From CAZBJJ01 sp964492245 (lineage in GTDB: Bacteria > Spirochaetota > Spirochaetia > Treponematales > Breznakiellaceae): DNA of 64,000 bases. The notes beneath the pieces were generated by a model. It had not been told where the DNA came from and did not search any database. It saw nothing but the letters and a program-made list of their open reading frames with translations. The stretch is taken from assembly GCA_964492245.1 (NCBI GenBank), contig CAZBJJ010000002.1:35380-99379 (forward strand). Reading direction: 5' to 3'. The number at the start of each line of letters is the position of its first letter. Positions within the stretch are counted from its first letter, which is position 1. The translations under genes were made by a program, and so were the position numbers. Of the stretch, positions 24,729-33,399 are shown piece after piece.

Positions 24729-26772
24729 GCGCTGCCTTTTTATATTAGTACTCCTCTTTAGCTGCCTGTCCTGCGCACCAGCGGGGCTGGCAGTGGAGGA
24801 CTATTGGGCAATGTGGGAGTACGTTAAAAATCCAAATTCCTTGGCAGATGCTTCGAAAAAGGACCCATATACCCGTCTTTTAAAAAGACTTCCAAAGCTT
24901 TCGCCCTTTTACCAGGAGCGGGCCATGGAATTGCTCATACCAGAAAGCTGGAAAAAATACGAAGACGCTGCGACAGATCGCGACAAGGGGCGCTATGTTA
25001 AGATAGCGAAGAAAAACTTTTTGCCCCTATTAAATAAAGCTATAACAAAAGCCCTTGTTGCGGGGCAGGAGCCGCCTACGGGCCTGGCCGAACTCCTCCT
25101 CGATGCCCGCCTTCTTGCGGGCAATACGGAGGCCTTACAGCAGAGCATACGGGGATTATTACAGGAACCGATTACCGAGGATCTCCGCCGGCGTGCGGAT
25201 TATTCTGTTGTTGACGAAGGCGTACAGGCATTGCCCGCAGATAGAGGCCGGCTTATCAAGGCCCGCCTGGCCCTGTTCGACAGGGAATATTCGCTGGCCA
25301 ATCGGCTCTTTGACCCTGTTCAAAGCGAAGAGCCCGCCTCGGGCCTTGCCCCCTGGGTGCTGGCCGACATAGGCAGGCTTAAAATTGCCCTGGGCCCGCG
25401 CGAGGCGGATCTTGAGTTTTTTACCTCACTTGCCGGCTCGCCCGACAATTTGCGCCAATACATTGTGCATTTTTATGCCGGTCGCCTTGCCCAGCTTTTG
25501 GGCAAGGGAGAAGAGGCCCTAGGCTATTACGAAAAGGCCCTGGAACTGGCACCCGACGAGGGCCAGAAAAACGCCTGTCTTTGGTACCTCTTACAAAGCT
25601 CCTTTGCCATTGGGCCAGAGCTTATGCTTTCGACCCTAAAAAATCGTTTGGCCCAATCGCCCAAGGCCGATTATCATTTTGATCAAATTGATAATTTACA
25701 GGCGTATTTTTTAGCCAATAAGAAGTATTCCGCTATTTTAGACCTCTATATCATATTGCAAAAATTTGATGCCCCAAAAAGCCAGGCCCATTCCCTTTGG
25801 CTGGTTCTACGGCTTTTAGAAAGCAATGTGCTACCCTTTAACGAGGCCCAAAAGGCCCTCGCCCTAGCTTCTAGCACAGAAAAAGAGGCCTGGCTTGCCC
25901 ACGAATATGCTGGTTTAGCAAAAAACCCAGAGGCCCCACTGTATTATCAAATTATGGCTCGGGAAAAATCGGGATCCCTGGAAGGGCTTTTTGGGGAAGA
26001 CAGGGCAGATTCTTCCGTGGATAAAAAGGGAATAGATGAAATTAGCTCCTACCTAAAAGACCTGGCCGATTTGGGCACTGGCGATGATGTATTACAATTT
26101 ATTGCAAAAAAAGACGCCTATATAGACGTAGCGCATATACAATTTGCTGCCAGACTTTTGGCGGAGCGCCATCAATTTTATGAATCTATTCGCTGTATGG
26201 GCTATGTTTTAAATTGGGAGGGCTATGAGCTTGCCCGGGAAGATTACGAGCTTTTATACCCCAGGGCTTACGAAGAAGAGATTTCGCTCGTGGCAGCACA
26301 GCACGACCTGCCTGGCGAGGTTTTACGGGGGCTTGTGCGCACAGAAAGTGCCTTTAATGCGGGTATAGCCAGTTGGGCCGGTGCGGTGGGGCTTGCCCAG
26401 CTTATGCCGGCAACAGCGCAGGAAGTGGCAAGGAAAATTCACCAACATGTCGATATCGCATATAATGGCGATGCCCCCGACCTTTTAGATATTAAGACAA
26501 ATCTGCATTTGGGGGCCTGGTATTTAAGCGACTGGATTAAACGGCTACAATCGCCTATGCTGGCCCTCTTTGCATATAATGCCGGACCGGGTCGCCTTCG
26601 ACGCTGGCAGCGAGAGTTTTCCCATCTACCGGAGGATCTTTTTTTAGAGGCCCTGCCTTTTAGCGAGACAAGAAACTATGGGCGCAAGGTTTTAAGCAGC
26701 GCCGTTATATATGGGCTTTTAAACGAAGCCAGCAGTTTAGAAAACAGCGTCCGCTATTTTTTTTCTAATTGA
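24712..26772 (+). CDS. slt: Soluble-type lytic murein transglycosylase, probable lipoprotein
   Basis: About 686 residues if started at TTG 24712, which overlaps the LysM gene by 17 bases and gives a lipoprotein signal (KRCLFILVLLFSCLSCA); an ATG at 24619 would lie far inside the LysM gene. Residues about 30-500 are alpha-helical TPR-like repeats as in Slt70. The catalytic domain follows: RTESAFNAGIASWAGAVGLAQLMPATAQEVA with catalytic Glu near 545, then FAYNAGPGRLRRWQREF. The enzyme cleaves the MurNAc-GlcNAc bond to form 1,6-anhydro ends. Coupling to the LysM protein fits a wall-remodelling pair. The start remains uncertain. Confidence 0.88.
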   Translation: MFHLNKRCLFILVLLFSCLSCAPAGLAVEDYWAMWEYVKNPNSLADASKKDPYTRLLKRLPKLSPFYQERAMELLIPESWKKYEDAATDRDKGRYVKIAKKNFLPLLNKAITKALVAGQEPPTGLAELLLDARLLAGNTEALQQSIRGLLQEPITEDLRRRADYSVVDEGVQALPADRGRLIKARLALFDREYSLANRLFDPVQSEEPASGLAPWVLADIGRLKIALGPREADLEFFTSLAGSPDNLRQYIVHFYAGRLAQLLGKGEEALGYYEKALELAPDEGQKNACLWYLLQSSFAIGPELMLSTLKNRLAQSPKADYHFDQIDNLQAYFLANKKYSAILDLYIILQKFDAPKSQAHSLWLVLRLLESNVLPFNEAQKALALASSTEKEAWLAHEYAGLAKNPEAPLYYQIMAREKSGSLEGLFGEDRADSSVDKKGIDEISSYLKDLADLGTGDDVLQFIAKKDAYIDVAHIQFAARLLAERHQFYESIRCMGYVLNWEGYELAREDYELLYPRAYEEEISLVAAQHDLPGEVLRGLVRTESAFNAGIASWAGAVGLAQLMPATAQEVARKIHQHVDIAYNGDAPDLLDIKTNLHLGAWYLSDWIKRLQSPMLALFAYNAGPGRLRRWQREFSHLPEDLFLEALPFSETRNYGRKVLSSAVIYGLLNEASSLENSVRYFFSN

Positions 26773-26817
26773 TTTATTATTAAAGCAAAACAGTCGATAA
26801 ACATGAGGAGTATTAGA

Positions 26818-27657
26818 ATGAATTATATTGAAGCAATTTTATTTGGCCTGCTCCAGGGCATTAGCGAATTTTTGCCCATCTCCAGCTCTGGCCATCTGGC
26901 TCTTTTAAAAGAGCTACTGGACCTCTCCGAGATTCCCCTTGTCTACGATGTTTTATTGCATATGGCCACCTTGGCTGCAGTCTGTATTGTCTTTCGGAAA
27001 AAACTTGCCGCCCTTATTGCCAGCTGTTTTCGCTTTGTCATACGGAAAAATAGCGAAGCCGATAAAGACAATTTAAATTATGCCCTAGCTATCATTATTG
27101 GAACTTTTTTTACCGCTATCATCGGCATAATAATACGAAAGTTTTTTCCAGAACTCTCGGTTAAACTTATATCGGCCTTCTTTTTACTGACAGCCGCTTT
27201 TTTAATTGCAGGCCATTTTCTGGGCCGCTGGCAGGAGCGCCGGCAGGAGCGCCTGCCGGCGCGCAAAAACCCCGCTATAAAACAGCGACCAGTGCTTGTG
27301 CGCGACGGCCTGGTTACCGGCATTGCCCAGGGCCTAGGCGTTTTTCCGGGTATTTCCCGTTCTGGCATAACTATCTCTGCGGCCCTTGCCACAGGGGTCT
27401 CGCGCGAAACAGCCGGGGAGCTCTCGTTTTTGCTGTCTATACCGGCCATTCTTGGCGCATTTATTTTAGAACTAAAAGATGCCGATACTTTAATGGGGCA
27501 GATGGACCTGCTTCCCCTTGCCCTTGGTCTATTGACCGCCTTTGTCTCTGGGCTTTTTGCGCTAAAATTCCTCATGGCGCTTATTCGCCGCGGAAGCTTG
27601 GCGCTCTTTGCCATTTGGTTAATTCCCCTTGGATGTATTGGGCTATTTTTACTATAA
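26818..27657 (+). CDS. uppP: Undecaprenyl-diphosphate phosphatase UppP/BacA
   Basis: 279 residues from ATG 26818 with GAGGAG before it. Active-site motifs are present: QGISEFLPISSSGHL near the N-terminus and VFPGISRSG in the second half. About eight membrane helices. It recycles the lipid carrier for peptidoglycan by removing a phosphate from undecaprenyl diphosphate. The loop before 'RPVLVRDGL' contains a strong coding palindrome (27237-27262), giving the basic stretch RWQERRQERLPARK. It sits in a wall-related cluster between slt and ftsK. Confidence 0.96.
   Translation: MNYIEAILFGLLQGISEFLPISSSGHLALLKELLDLSEIPLVYDVLLHMATLAAVCIVFRKKLAALIASCFRFVIRKNSEADKDNLNYALAIIIGTFFTAIIGIIIRKFFPELSVKLISAFFLLTAAFLIAGHFLGRWQERRQERLPARKNPAIKQRPVLVRDGLVTGIAQGLGVFPGISRSGITISAALATGVSRETAGELSFLLSIPAILGAFILELKDADTLMGQMDLLPLALGLLTAFVSGLFALKFLMALIRRGSLALFAIWLIPLGCIGLFLL
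27237..27262. repeat. Coding palindrome in uppP loop
   Basis: Arms GCGCCGGCAGG and CCTGCCGGCGC (11 perfect pairs) around AGCG. It lies in the variable loop of the protein and keeps the frame. The left arm overlaps a direct repeat of GGCAGGAGCGC. Confidence 0.8.
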
Positions 27658-27670
27658 GGAGTACCATCAG

Positions 27671-30208
27671 GTGCCAGATAAGAACGAAAAAGCGTTTCCC
27701 GAATATGTTGTTGCCACATTGTCGCCTTGGACCGTGCTCATGGTCTTTGTTCTTCTTGCAGGGGCGGTTTTTTTAACAGCTTCAATTTTGTTTGCCTATA
27801 TTGGGCTATCATTTTTTTGGACCCTTCCCGGGCGCTTTCTTTTAAATTCCTATGGGCTGTTTTCGCTGTACTTTCCGGCTGTTTTAATATGGGCAAGTGT
27901 CTTGGCTATAAAACAGGAATACTCCGGTGGGCATATGTTTTTACTGGCCACTTCTATAATTCCATTTTTAACTACGGCCTTGGCCCACAGTTTGTTGATT
28001 GGGGATGATATTGTTTTTGCCGAGGGGCAGGCTCTGGCCTTTTTAGGCAGAACCGGTTTTATTCTTTTAGCCACATTGCTCGTTGGGCTTCAGATTTTTA
28101 TAAGTTTTATGCTCTCTACTCTTATTTTTAACCCGCAGAAAACCAGTAGACCCGGGCCTAAAAAAACCAGAATAAAAACCGAAAAGCAAAACTCAAACAA
28201 AGATCTGCCAGAACAGAGCTCGGCCGATATGTTTGAACCCGAAACTCTGGCCGAACAGGAAGCTACCGACGAGGTCCTGGCAGAAATAGAGAGCTTGGAA
28301 GAGCTTGCCGAAGAAAACACTCCCGATCTTCCTCTTTTTTCCAGCTTAGATACCATGCTCGAGCCCGATAAACCAGTGGCAGAAGCAGAAGAAGTTTCGG
28401 CAGATGTTTTTCTGGAAGAGATTGATGGCATCCCCATCGAAGAAATAGCTCTGCCTGCTCCATCCTTGCCAGAATTCGACGAGGATGATGAAGAGGTGGA
28501 TGTATTGCTGCCCGTGGAAGAGGATGTGGCCCTAATTGCGGAAGAATTGTTCGAAGAAGAAATGCCCATCGATGTCTCGCCCCTGCTCCATGCAAAAACT
28601 TTTCAGGACGAGGAAATTGATGAGGAAATTGATGAAGAGGATATTTTCGACGATATCGATATAGAAATTGATGTCGAAGGCGAGGAGCTGGCTCGCGTGC
28701 TTTCCGAGGCAGAGGAAACAGCCCGCGAGAAAAGCAAGGCCTTAACCGAGGCAAAAGAGCGGGCCGAGCAGGAGCAAAAACTAAAAAAAAAAACTAATTG
28801 GGCCCTCCCTGTAGAAGGCCTGCTTACCGAATATCCCGACGGCGCCTATTGGGAAATTGACCAAACTACCAAGGACGCCGCCCTTGCTTTAAAGGAAACC
28901 CTGGAAGAATTTAAAATACAGGCAGAGGTAACCGGTATTCGAAAGGGCCCAGTTATTACCATGTTCGAAATTCTGCCCGCCCCCGGGGTAAAACTCTCAA
29001 AAATAGTAAACCTTCAGGACAATATTGCCCTGCGCCTAGCGGCATCCTCGGTGCGCATTGTGGCCCCAATCCCCGGCAAGCAGGCAGTGGGCATCGAGGT
29101 TCCAAATCAAAAAAGAAACATTGTCTCCTTTAGAGAGATAATCACACAGGAACTCAGCCGGGAAGGCAAAAAAATGGAAATACCAGTCATTTTGGGCAAG
29201 GACATAACCGGCGAGGCGCAGACCCTCGACCTCGTACAGACCCCCCACTTGTTGATTGCCGGCTCCACCGGATCGGGTAAATCGGTCTGCGTAAATTCCA
29301 TAATTCTTTCAATTCTGTATCAGTGCCCGCCCTCGCATTGCCGCCTTGTTTTAATAGATCCAAAAATTGTAGAGCTAAAACTTTATAACGATATTCCCCA
29401 CCTGCTTACCCCGGTAATAACCGAACCCAAGCGCGCTTTTCAGGCATTGCAGTACTGTATTTACGAAATGGAGCGGCGCTATTCGCTTTTAGATTCGATG
29501 GGGGTGCGCAACATTCGCAGCTACAACAAGCGCATTAAGGAGCGCAAAATAGCCACCGAGCACCTACCGTATATCGTGGTTATAATTGATGAATTTGCCG
29601 ACTTAATGGCCACAACGGGCAGGGAGCTCGAAGACACACTGGCCAGACTGGCCGCGATGAGCCGGGCAGTGGGCATACACTTGGTGTTGGCCACTCAACG
29701 CCCATCCATAGACGTTATAACCGGCATAATAAAAGCAAACATTCCCAGTCGCATTGCCTTTATGGTAGCCTCTAAAACAGATAGTCGCATTATAATTGAT
29801 AGAATTGGTGCCGAAAAACTTTTAGGCAAGGGCGATATGCTTTTTTCGGGCGCCGTAGATCCCTTCCCCATTCGTATGCAGGGAGCCTTTGTAAGCGAGG
29901 AAGAAGTAGAACTTGTGGTAGATTACGTAAAGACCCTTGGTGCGCCAGATTATATCGACGAGGATATCTTCTTCGACGACGAAGAAGAGGGCGGGGAAGC
30001 AGGCCTTTTTGGCGACGACGAAGACCCGCTTTACGAACGGGCCTTAGAAATTGTCATGCAACAGGGCAAGGCAAGCGCAAGTTATTTACAGCGCCGTTTA
30101 AAAATTGGCTATAACCGTGCTGCCCGCCTTGTGGAAATAATGGAAGACCGCGGCATTGTGGGCCCCAGCCAGGGCTCTAAGCCCCGGGAATTAATTCGGG
30201 CCCTTTAA
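27671..30208 (+). CDS. ftsK: FtsK/SpoIIIE DNA translocase
   Basis: 845 residues from GTG 27671, nine bases after AAGGAG; an earlier in-frame ATG is inside uppP. Four membrane segments occupy residues about 20-165. A long acidic linker follows (about 200-370). The alpha/beta motor then has Walker A AGSTGSGKSVCVN (near 531-538), Walker B VVIIDEFADLMA, and 'ATQRPSIDVITG'. A C-terminal winged-helix gamma domain (ASYLQRRLKIGYNRAARLVEIMEDRGIVG) reads KOPS-like sites. It pumps chromosomal DNA through the septum and helps resolve dimers. Its stop overlaps the convergent symporter gene by four bases. Confidence 0.96.
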   Translation: MPDKNEKAFPEYVVATLSPWTVLMVFVLLAGAVFLTASILFAYIGLSFFWTLPGRFLLNSYGLFSLYFPAVLIWASVLAIKQEYSGGHMFLLATSIIPFLTTALAHSLLIGDDIVFAEGQALAFLGRTGFILLATLLVGLQIFISFMLSTLIFNPQKTSRPGPKKTRIKTEKQNSNKDLPEQSSADMFEPETLAEQEATDEVLAEIESLEELAEENTPDLPLFSSLDTMLEPDKPVAEAEEVSADVFLEEIDGIPIEEIALPAPSLPEFDEDDEEVDVLLPVEEDVALIAEELFEEEMPIDVSPLLHAKTFQDEEIDEEIDEEDIFDDIDIEIDVEGEELARVLSEAEETAREKSKALTEAKERAEQEQKLKKKTNWALPVEGLLTEYPDGAYWEIDQTTKDAALALKETLEEFKIQAEVTGIRKGPVITMFEILPAPGVKLSKIVNLQDNIALRLAASSVRIVAPIPGKQAVGIEVPNQKRNIVSFREIITQELSREGKKMEIPVILGKDITGEAQTLDLVQTPHLLIAGSTGSGKSVCVNSIILSILYQCPPSHCRLVLIDPKIVELKLYNDIPHLLTPVITEPKRAFQALQYCIYEMERRYSLLDSMGVRNIRSYNKRIKERKIATEHLPYIVVIIDEFADLMATTGRELEDTLARLAAMSRAVGIHLVLATQRPSIDVITGIIKANIPSRIAFMVASKTDSRIIIDRIGAEKLLGKGDMLFSGAVDPFPIRMQGAFVSEEEVELVVDYVKTLGAPDYIDEDIFFDDEEEGGEAGLFGDDEDPLYERALEIVMQQGKASASYLQRRLKIGYNRAARLVEIMEDRGIVGPSQGSKPRELIRAL

Positions 30209-31437
30209 ATAAAGTGAATGGCCCCCACCTCGTTTTGGTAGCCCTCTAGGCGAGCGATGAGCCAGGTTCCCAGCGAGCCAAGTACGACATCAATTAAGGT
30301 GCCCATTGCCGCAAGATAAAAGGCGATGGGTTTTAGAATTAAATAACCAGCTTCGAAGTCGTGCCCATACCAAGTGCACAAAAGCGCAAGGGCAATATAT
30401 GCGCCATTGCCCGGAAAGCGGGCCAGCAAAAACGAATAGCCAATGGTAACAAAAATAAGGCTTAAGACATCGCCCAGCTCCAAGGCCAGGCTGGAGTAGG
30501 AGCGAAGCACCACAAAGAGGGACATAATGGCAATCATTGCCGAACCACCTCGGGCAAATATAGAAAACAGGGTAATGGTGATGGTGTTGGCCCGCCGTTT
30601 AACCCCATGGTTTTCCTTGGCATGGCGGAACATAACCGGCATACAGAAAAAATAATTGGCCGAAAACAGGGCGCAAAGTGCGGGCCCCGTAGTGCCGTAG
30701 AGTTGCTTCCAGGGGTTTGCTTTTTTTCCCAGAACATAGAGACAGGCCGGCAGAAGACCTAAAACCGTGACCCCCGTTACAATGCTAAAAAGAATTAAAA
30801 TATCCTTAAAAATCTCCAGTCGCAGGGCCGCCCTGAATTTAACCGCCCAGGCGGCGGAAAGTGCCAGCAAAAAAATTCCCAGAACCTCCGAAAAAAAAGA
30901 GCTGACATAATAAAAAACACGCGCAAGGGAATCGATAAGGGTGGTAATTGTCTTGGCATGATTTTTTTCGTAAGAAAGACCGGCACCAAGAAAAAAGGCA
31001 AAGACAACGATGGGCACAATAAAGCCTGGGCCACCAATAAGGGCCAAAAAGGAGTTTTCGGGAAAGATGTCCAGAATAAATTGGGCGCTATCTAAGGCGA
31101 TAAGCTCGGTCTGCCCCTCTTTTAAAATGGGAATTCTGCCCGGGGGAAAAATATTGATAACCAAAATGCCAAAGCCCACCAGCACAAGGGAGGAAACAAG
31201 GATAACCGCCAACGACTTAAGAACCAGTGGCCACATTCTATCATCCTTGCGAAGTTTGAAAATTGATATAGCAAAGGAGAAAAAAAGCAGGGGCGCTAAA
31301 ATATATTGGCCTAGACGCAGGGCCATACTTTCCAGCCATATTAAGGCGCTGTCTACAAAGGGGCTGGCTTCTGGCAGGAGCAAGCCCAGGGAAATACCTA
31401 AGATTGAGCCGATAAGGAGTTTTATCCAGACTTTCAT
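30205..31437 (-). CDS. Dicarboxylate/amino acid:cation symporter (DAACS family)
   Basis: About 410 residues from ATG 31437 (MKVWIKLLIGSILGISLGLLLPE); an upstream TTG at 31473 coincides with a -35 box, so it is rejected. Family traits: the opening 'KLLIGSILGISLGL', serine-rich 'FSIFARGGSAMIAIMSLFVVLRS' (cf. the SSSSG.LP hairpin, degenerate here) and many hydrophobic helices. It should couple uptake of glutamate, aspartate or C4-dicarboxylates to sodium or protons; the substrate cannot be assigned, because the usual NMDG motif is not clear. It is a single gene, with a leaderless-type promoter. Confidence 0.82.
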   Translation of the reverse strand: MKVWIKLLIGSILGISLGLLLPEASPFVDSALIWLESMALRLGQYILAPLLFFSFAISIFKLRKDDRMWPLVLKSLAVILVSSLVLVGFGILVINIFPPGRIPILKEGQTELIALDSAQFILDIFPENSFLALIGGPGFIVPIVVFAFFLGAGLSYEKNHAKTITTLIDSLARVFYYVSSFFSEVLGIFLLALSAAWAVKFRAALRLEIFKDILILFSIVTGVTVLGLLPACLYVLGKKANPWKQLYGTTGPALCALFSANYFFCMPVMFRHAKENHGVKRRANTITITLFSIFARGGSAMIAIMSLFVVLRSYSSLALELGDVLSLIFVTIGYSFLLARFPGNGAYIALALLCTWYGHDFEAGYLILKPIAFYLAAMGTLIDVVLGSLGTWLIARLEGYQNEVGAIHFI

Positions 31438-31443
31438 AGCAGC

Positions 31444-31473
31444 AGAATACTTTATGCTATTGCCCTTGGTCAA
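31444..31473 (-). promoter_or_regulatory. Promoter of the symporter gene (leaderless layout)
   Basis: On the minus strand: -35 TTGACC (31473-31468), 18-base spacer, -10 TATTCT (31449-31444), then six bases GCTGCT and the ATG at 31437. No ribosome-binding site fits between them. Confidence 0.6.
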
Positions 31474-31474
31474 C

Positions 31475-31494
31475 GCCGTAAGCGCGCTTACGGC
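31475..31494. repeat. 20-bp perfect palindrome upstream of symporter
   Basis: GCCGTAAGCGCGCTTACGGC, abutting the -35 box of the symporter promoter and lying five bases beyond the capA stop; part of the arm is repeated (GCGCTTACGGC, GCGCTTACGGC). It could be an operator or the end of the capA transcript. Confidence 0.75.
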
Positions 31495-31498
31495 GCGC

Positions 31499-32638
31499 TT
31501 ACGGCACGTTTACAGCGGGTGGCGATAGCAGGAGCCAGCCATCGGTCTGAACAATTGCCTCTGTCTTAAAAACACTGCTATAGGCAATAAGGTTTTGCGC
31601 AATCATCTGGGCATCCTGGCCCTGGGCAATGCTCTGGTGCAGGCTGCGCCGCTGGGTGCGCATGGGCCGCATTGCCACATTAATACCGCCATCGGGCATA
31701 AAATTGATGCGCGCCAGGGCCCCTTGGTAGGTGGGGTCATCAATTTGGTCGAATAAAAAATTCCCCAGCGAATAAAAAACAGGCTTGCCTCGGTACCACT
31801 CAAGGCCCTGCAGTACATGGGGATGATGGCCAAGAATGACATCGGCCCCGGCATCGACAATTGCATGTGCTAAATCTATTTGGTATTGCTGGGGGTAGTG
31901 CCTATATTCCTCGCCCCAGTGCAAGGAGATCACGACAAGGTCGGCAAGCGCATTGGCTTTTAACTCCTGTATTGCCGCAAGGGTCTTGTCTTTTTTAAGA
32001 TGGGCTACCCCAGCCTCGCTACCGGCCTCGGTAACGCTCCAAAGGGGTTCGGCATAGGCCAAAAAGGCCAGCTTCCAGCCCTTAGCCTCAATAATATGGG
32101 GCGCATAGGCCTCTTCGCGTCGGTGCCCGGCCCCCACATAGGGCAAATTTAAAAGTTGTAGCGCATCCAGGGTTTCGGCTATTGCCGCTGGGCCGTAGTC
32201 GGCCATATGATTGTTTGCCAGCGAAATTATGTTAAAGCCGGCATCCTTAATGGCAAAGAGGTTGGCAGGGTTGGCCCTAAAGGTAATGTTCTTAAGTTTG
32301 TTGGGATAGGGGCTGCCTAAAAAGGAGGCCGGAGATTCCAAATTGCAAAAATTGATATCCCCCTGGGAAATAAGCTCTTTAACCTGGGCAAAGGGGTGCT
32401 GCCAGCCAAAGCGGCGAATGATCAAATCAATATCTCGGGCCAAAAGAATGTCGCCAACGGCCTGTAGGCATAGAACTTCTTTTTGGTTCTTGGGCAATTG
32501 GTATAAAGAATTATTAAATGGGGAATATCCATCAATACCAAAAAAGGGGGGAAGGGCCTTCCACACAAGGAGGCCCCCACCAAGGGCACCAAGGAGGGCG
32601 GCCAGAAAAAGCAGGGTAAAAACTTTAACTCTATGCAT
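31499..32638 (-). CDS. CapA family (PGA_cap) metallophosphatase-like protein
   Basis: 379 residues from ATG 32638, eight bases after GGAG. An N-terminal membrane anchor or signal (FTLLFLAALLGALGGGLLVW) is followed by the PGA_cap domain: 'AVGDILLARDID', 'NFCNLESPAS', 'ISLANNHMADYG', 'VVISLHWGEEYRHYP', 'VILGHHPHVLQGLEWYRGKPVFYSLGNFLFDQ'. The conserved Asp, Asn-His and His residues of the calcineurin-like metal centre are present. Relatives take part in poly-gamma-glutamate capsule synthesis, but without capBC neighbours that role cannot be assumed. It probably acts on the outer face of the inner membrane. Confidence 0.9.
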   Translation of the reverse strand: MHRVKVFTLLFLAALLGALGGGLLVWKALPPFFGIDGYSPFNNSLYQLPKNQKEVLCLQAVGDILLARDIDLIIRRFGWQHPFAQVKELISQGDINFCNLESPASFLGSPYPNKLKNITFRANPANLFAIKDAGFNIISLANNHMADYGPAAIAETLDALQLLNLPYVGAGHRREEAYAPHIIEAKGWKLAFLAYAEPLWSVTEAGSEAGVAHLKKDKTLAAIQELKANALADLVVISLHWGEEYRHYPQQYQIDLAHAIVDAGADVILGHHPHVLQGLEWYRGKPVFYSLGNFLFDQIDDPTYQGALARINFMPDGGINVAMRPMRTQRRSLHQSIAQGQDAQMIAQNLIAYSSVFKTEAIVQTDGWLLLSPPAVNVP

Positions 32639-32712
32639 CGACACGTCTCCAAAACCTCTTCTTTACTTAAAAGACTATGGCGAAAATATTAAAATAAGGC
32701 TAGACTCAGTGT

Positions 32713-33399
32713 ATGAGTCGCTCGGTAGTTCAAATTGGCAATGCATCGCCGGCTTTTTCTGCGCTTTTACAGGAATCCTTGGCCCGCTTGGACCAGGTAT
32801 ATACCGCCTATCTTCCCCTGCATCTGTCTAGTCTTGGCGAAGAGCAGGGGCGGAGTGCCTTTGATCCGATCGAAGGCCAAAGGCCCCTGCAATTGCTGTC
32901 TTCCAGCCCCCTGGCCTGCCACAATTTGTTTTTAGATATTGCCAATAAAATTAAGGGGCCGCTGGAGGTTTTTTTTATTCTCTCGCCCCTGTCTTTGCGT
33001 GCCAATTATCCGGCGCTTAAACCCGCAAGTGTCAACAGTCTTTTAGACGATTTATTAAAGGTCTGGTTTTTTCTGGCCAAGGACTGTCTGGCCCTTTTCG
33101 AGGCCCGGGCTGCTGGCAAGCTGTATATGGTTTTAACTGAGGATATCGCAAAGGCCAGTCCAGATGAAAACGATATTATTGGGCCTGTTTTAAGCACGGC
33201 CTTTAAAAGCTTTGTAGATGGTGTATTGAGCCAAAGTATAGATAAAAAATGGCAGGCCCTGGGCTTTATGCCCACGGATATGCATAAAAACGAAGATTTT
33301 GCGGCCTTTTGTTATAAAATAATTGATGAAGATCGCCTGTCAGATAGCGGTAAATGGCACCGCCTGGGCCGCCCTGGGCTTTTTACTCCCCGAAGATAG
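32713..33399 (+). CDS. Hypothetical protein
   Basis: 228 residues, soluble. No family recognised. It has hydrophobic strands typical of an alpha/beta fold (LEVFFILSPLSLR, KLYMVLTEDIAKA) and the segment 'STAFKSFVDGVLSQ', loosely like the helix after the active site in short-chain dehydrogenases; no Rossmann GxxxGxG motif is present. It is divergent from capA and converges on, and overlaps by 17 bases, the Helicase_C_3 gene. A -10-like TAGACT ends six bases before the ATG and no Shine-Dalgarno sequence is present. Codon use resembles the core genes. Confidence 0.72.
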   Translation: MSRSVVQIGNASPAFSALLQESLARLDQVYTAYLPLHLSSLGEEQGRSAFDPIEGQRPLQLLSSSPLACHNLFLDIANKIKGPLEVFFILSPLSLRANYPALKPASVNSLLDDLLKVWFFLAKDCLALFEARAAGKLYMVLTEDIAKASPDENDIIGPVLSTAFKSFVDGVLSQSIDKKWQALGFMPTDMHKNEDFAAFCYKIIDEDRLSDSGKWHRLGRPGLFTPRR

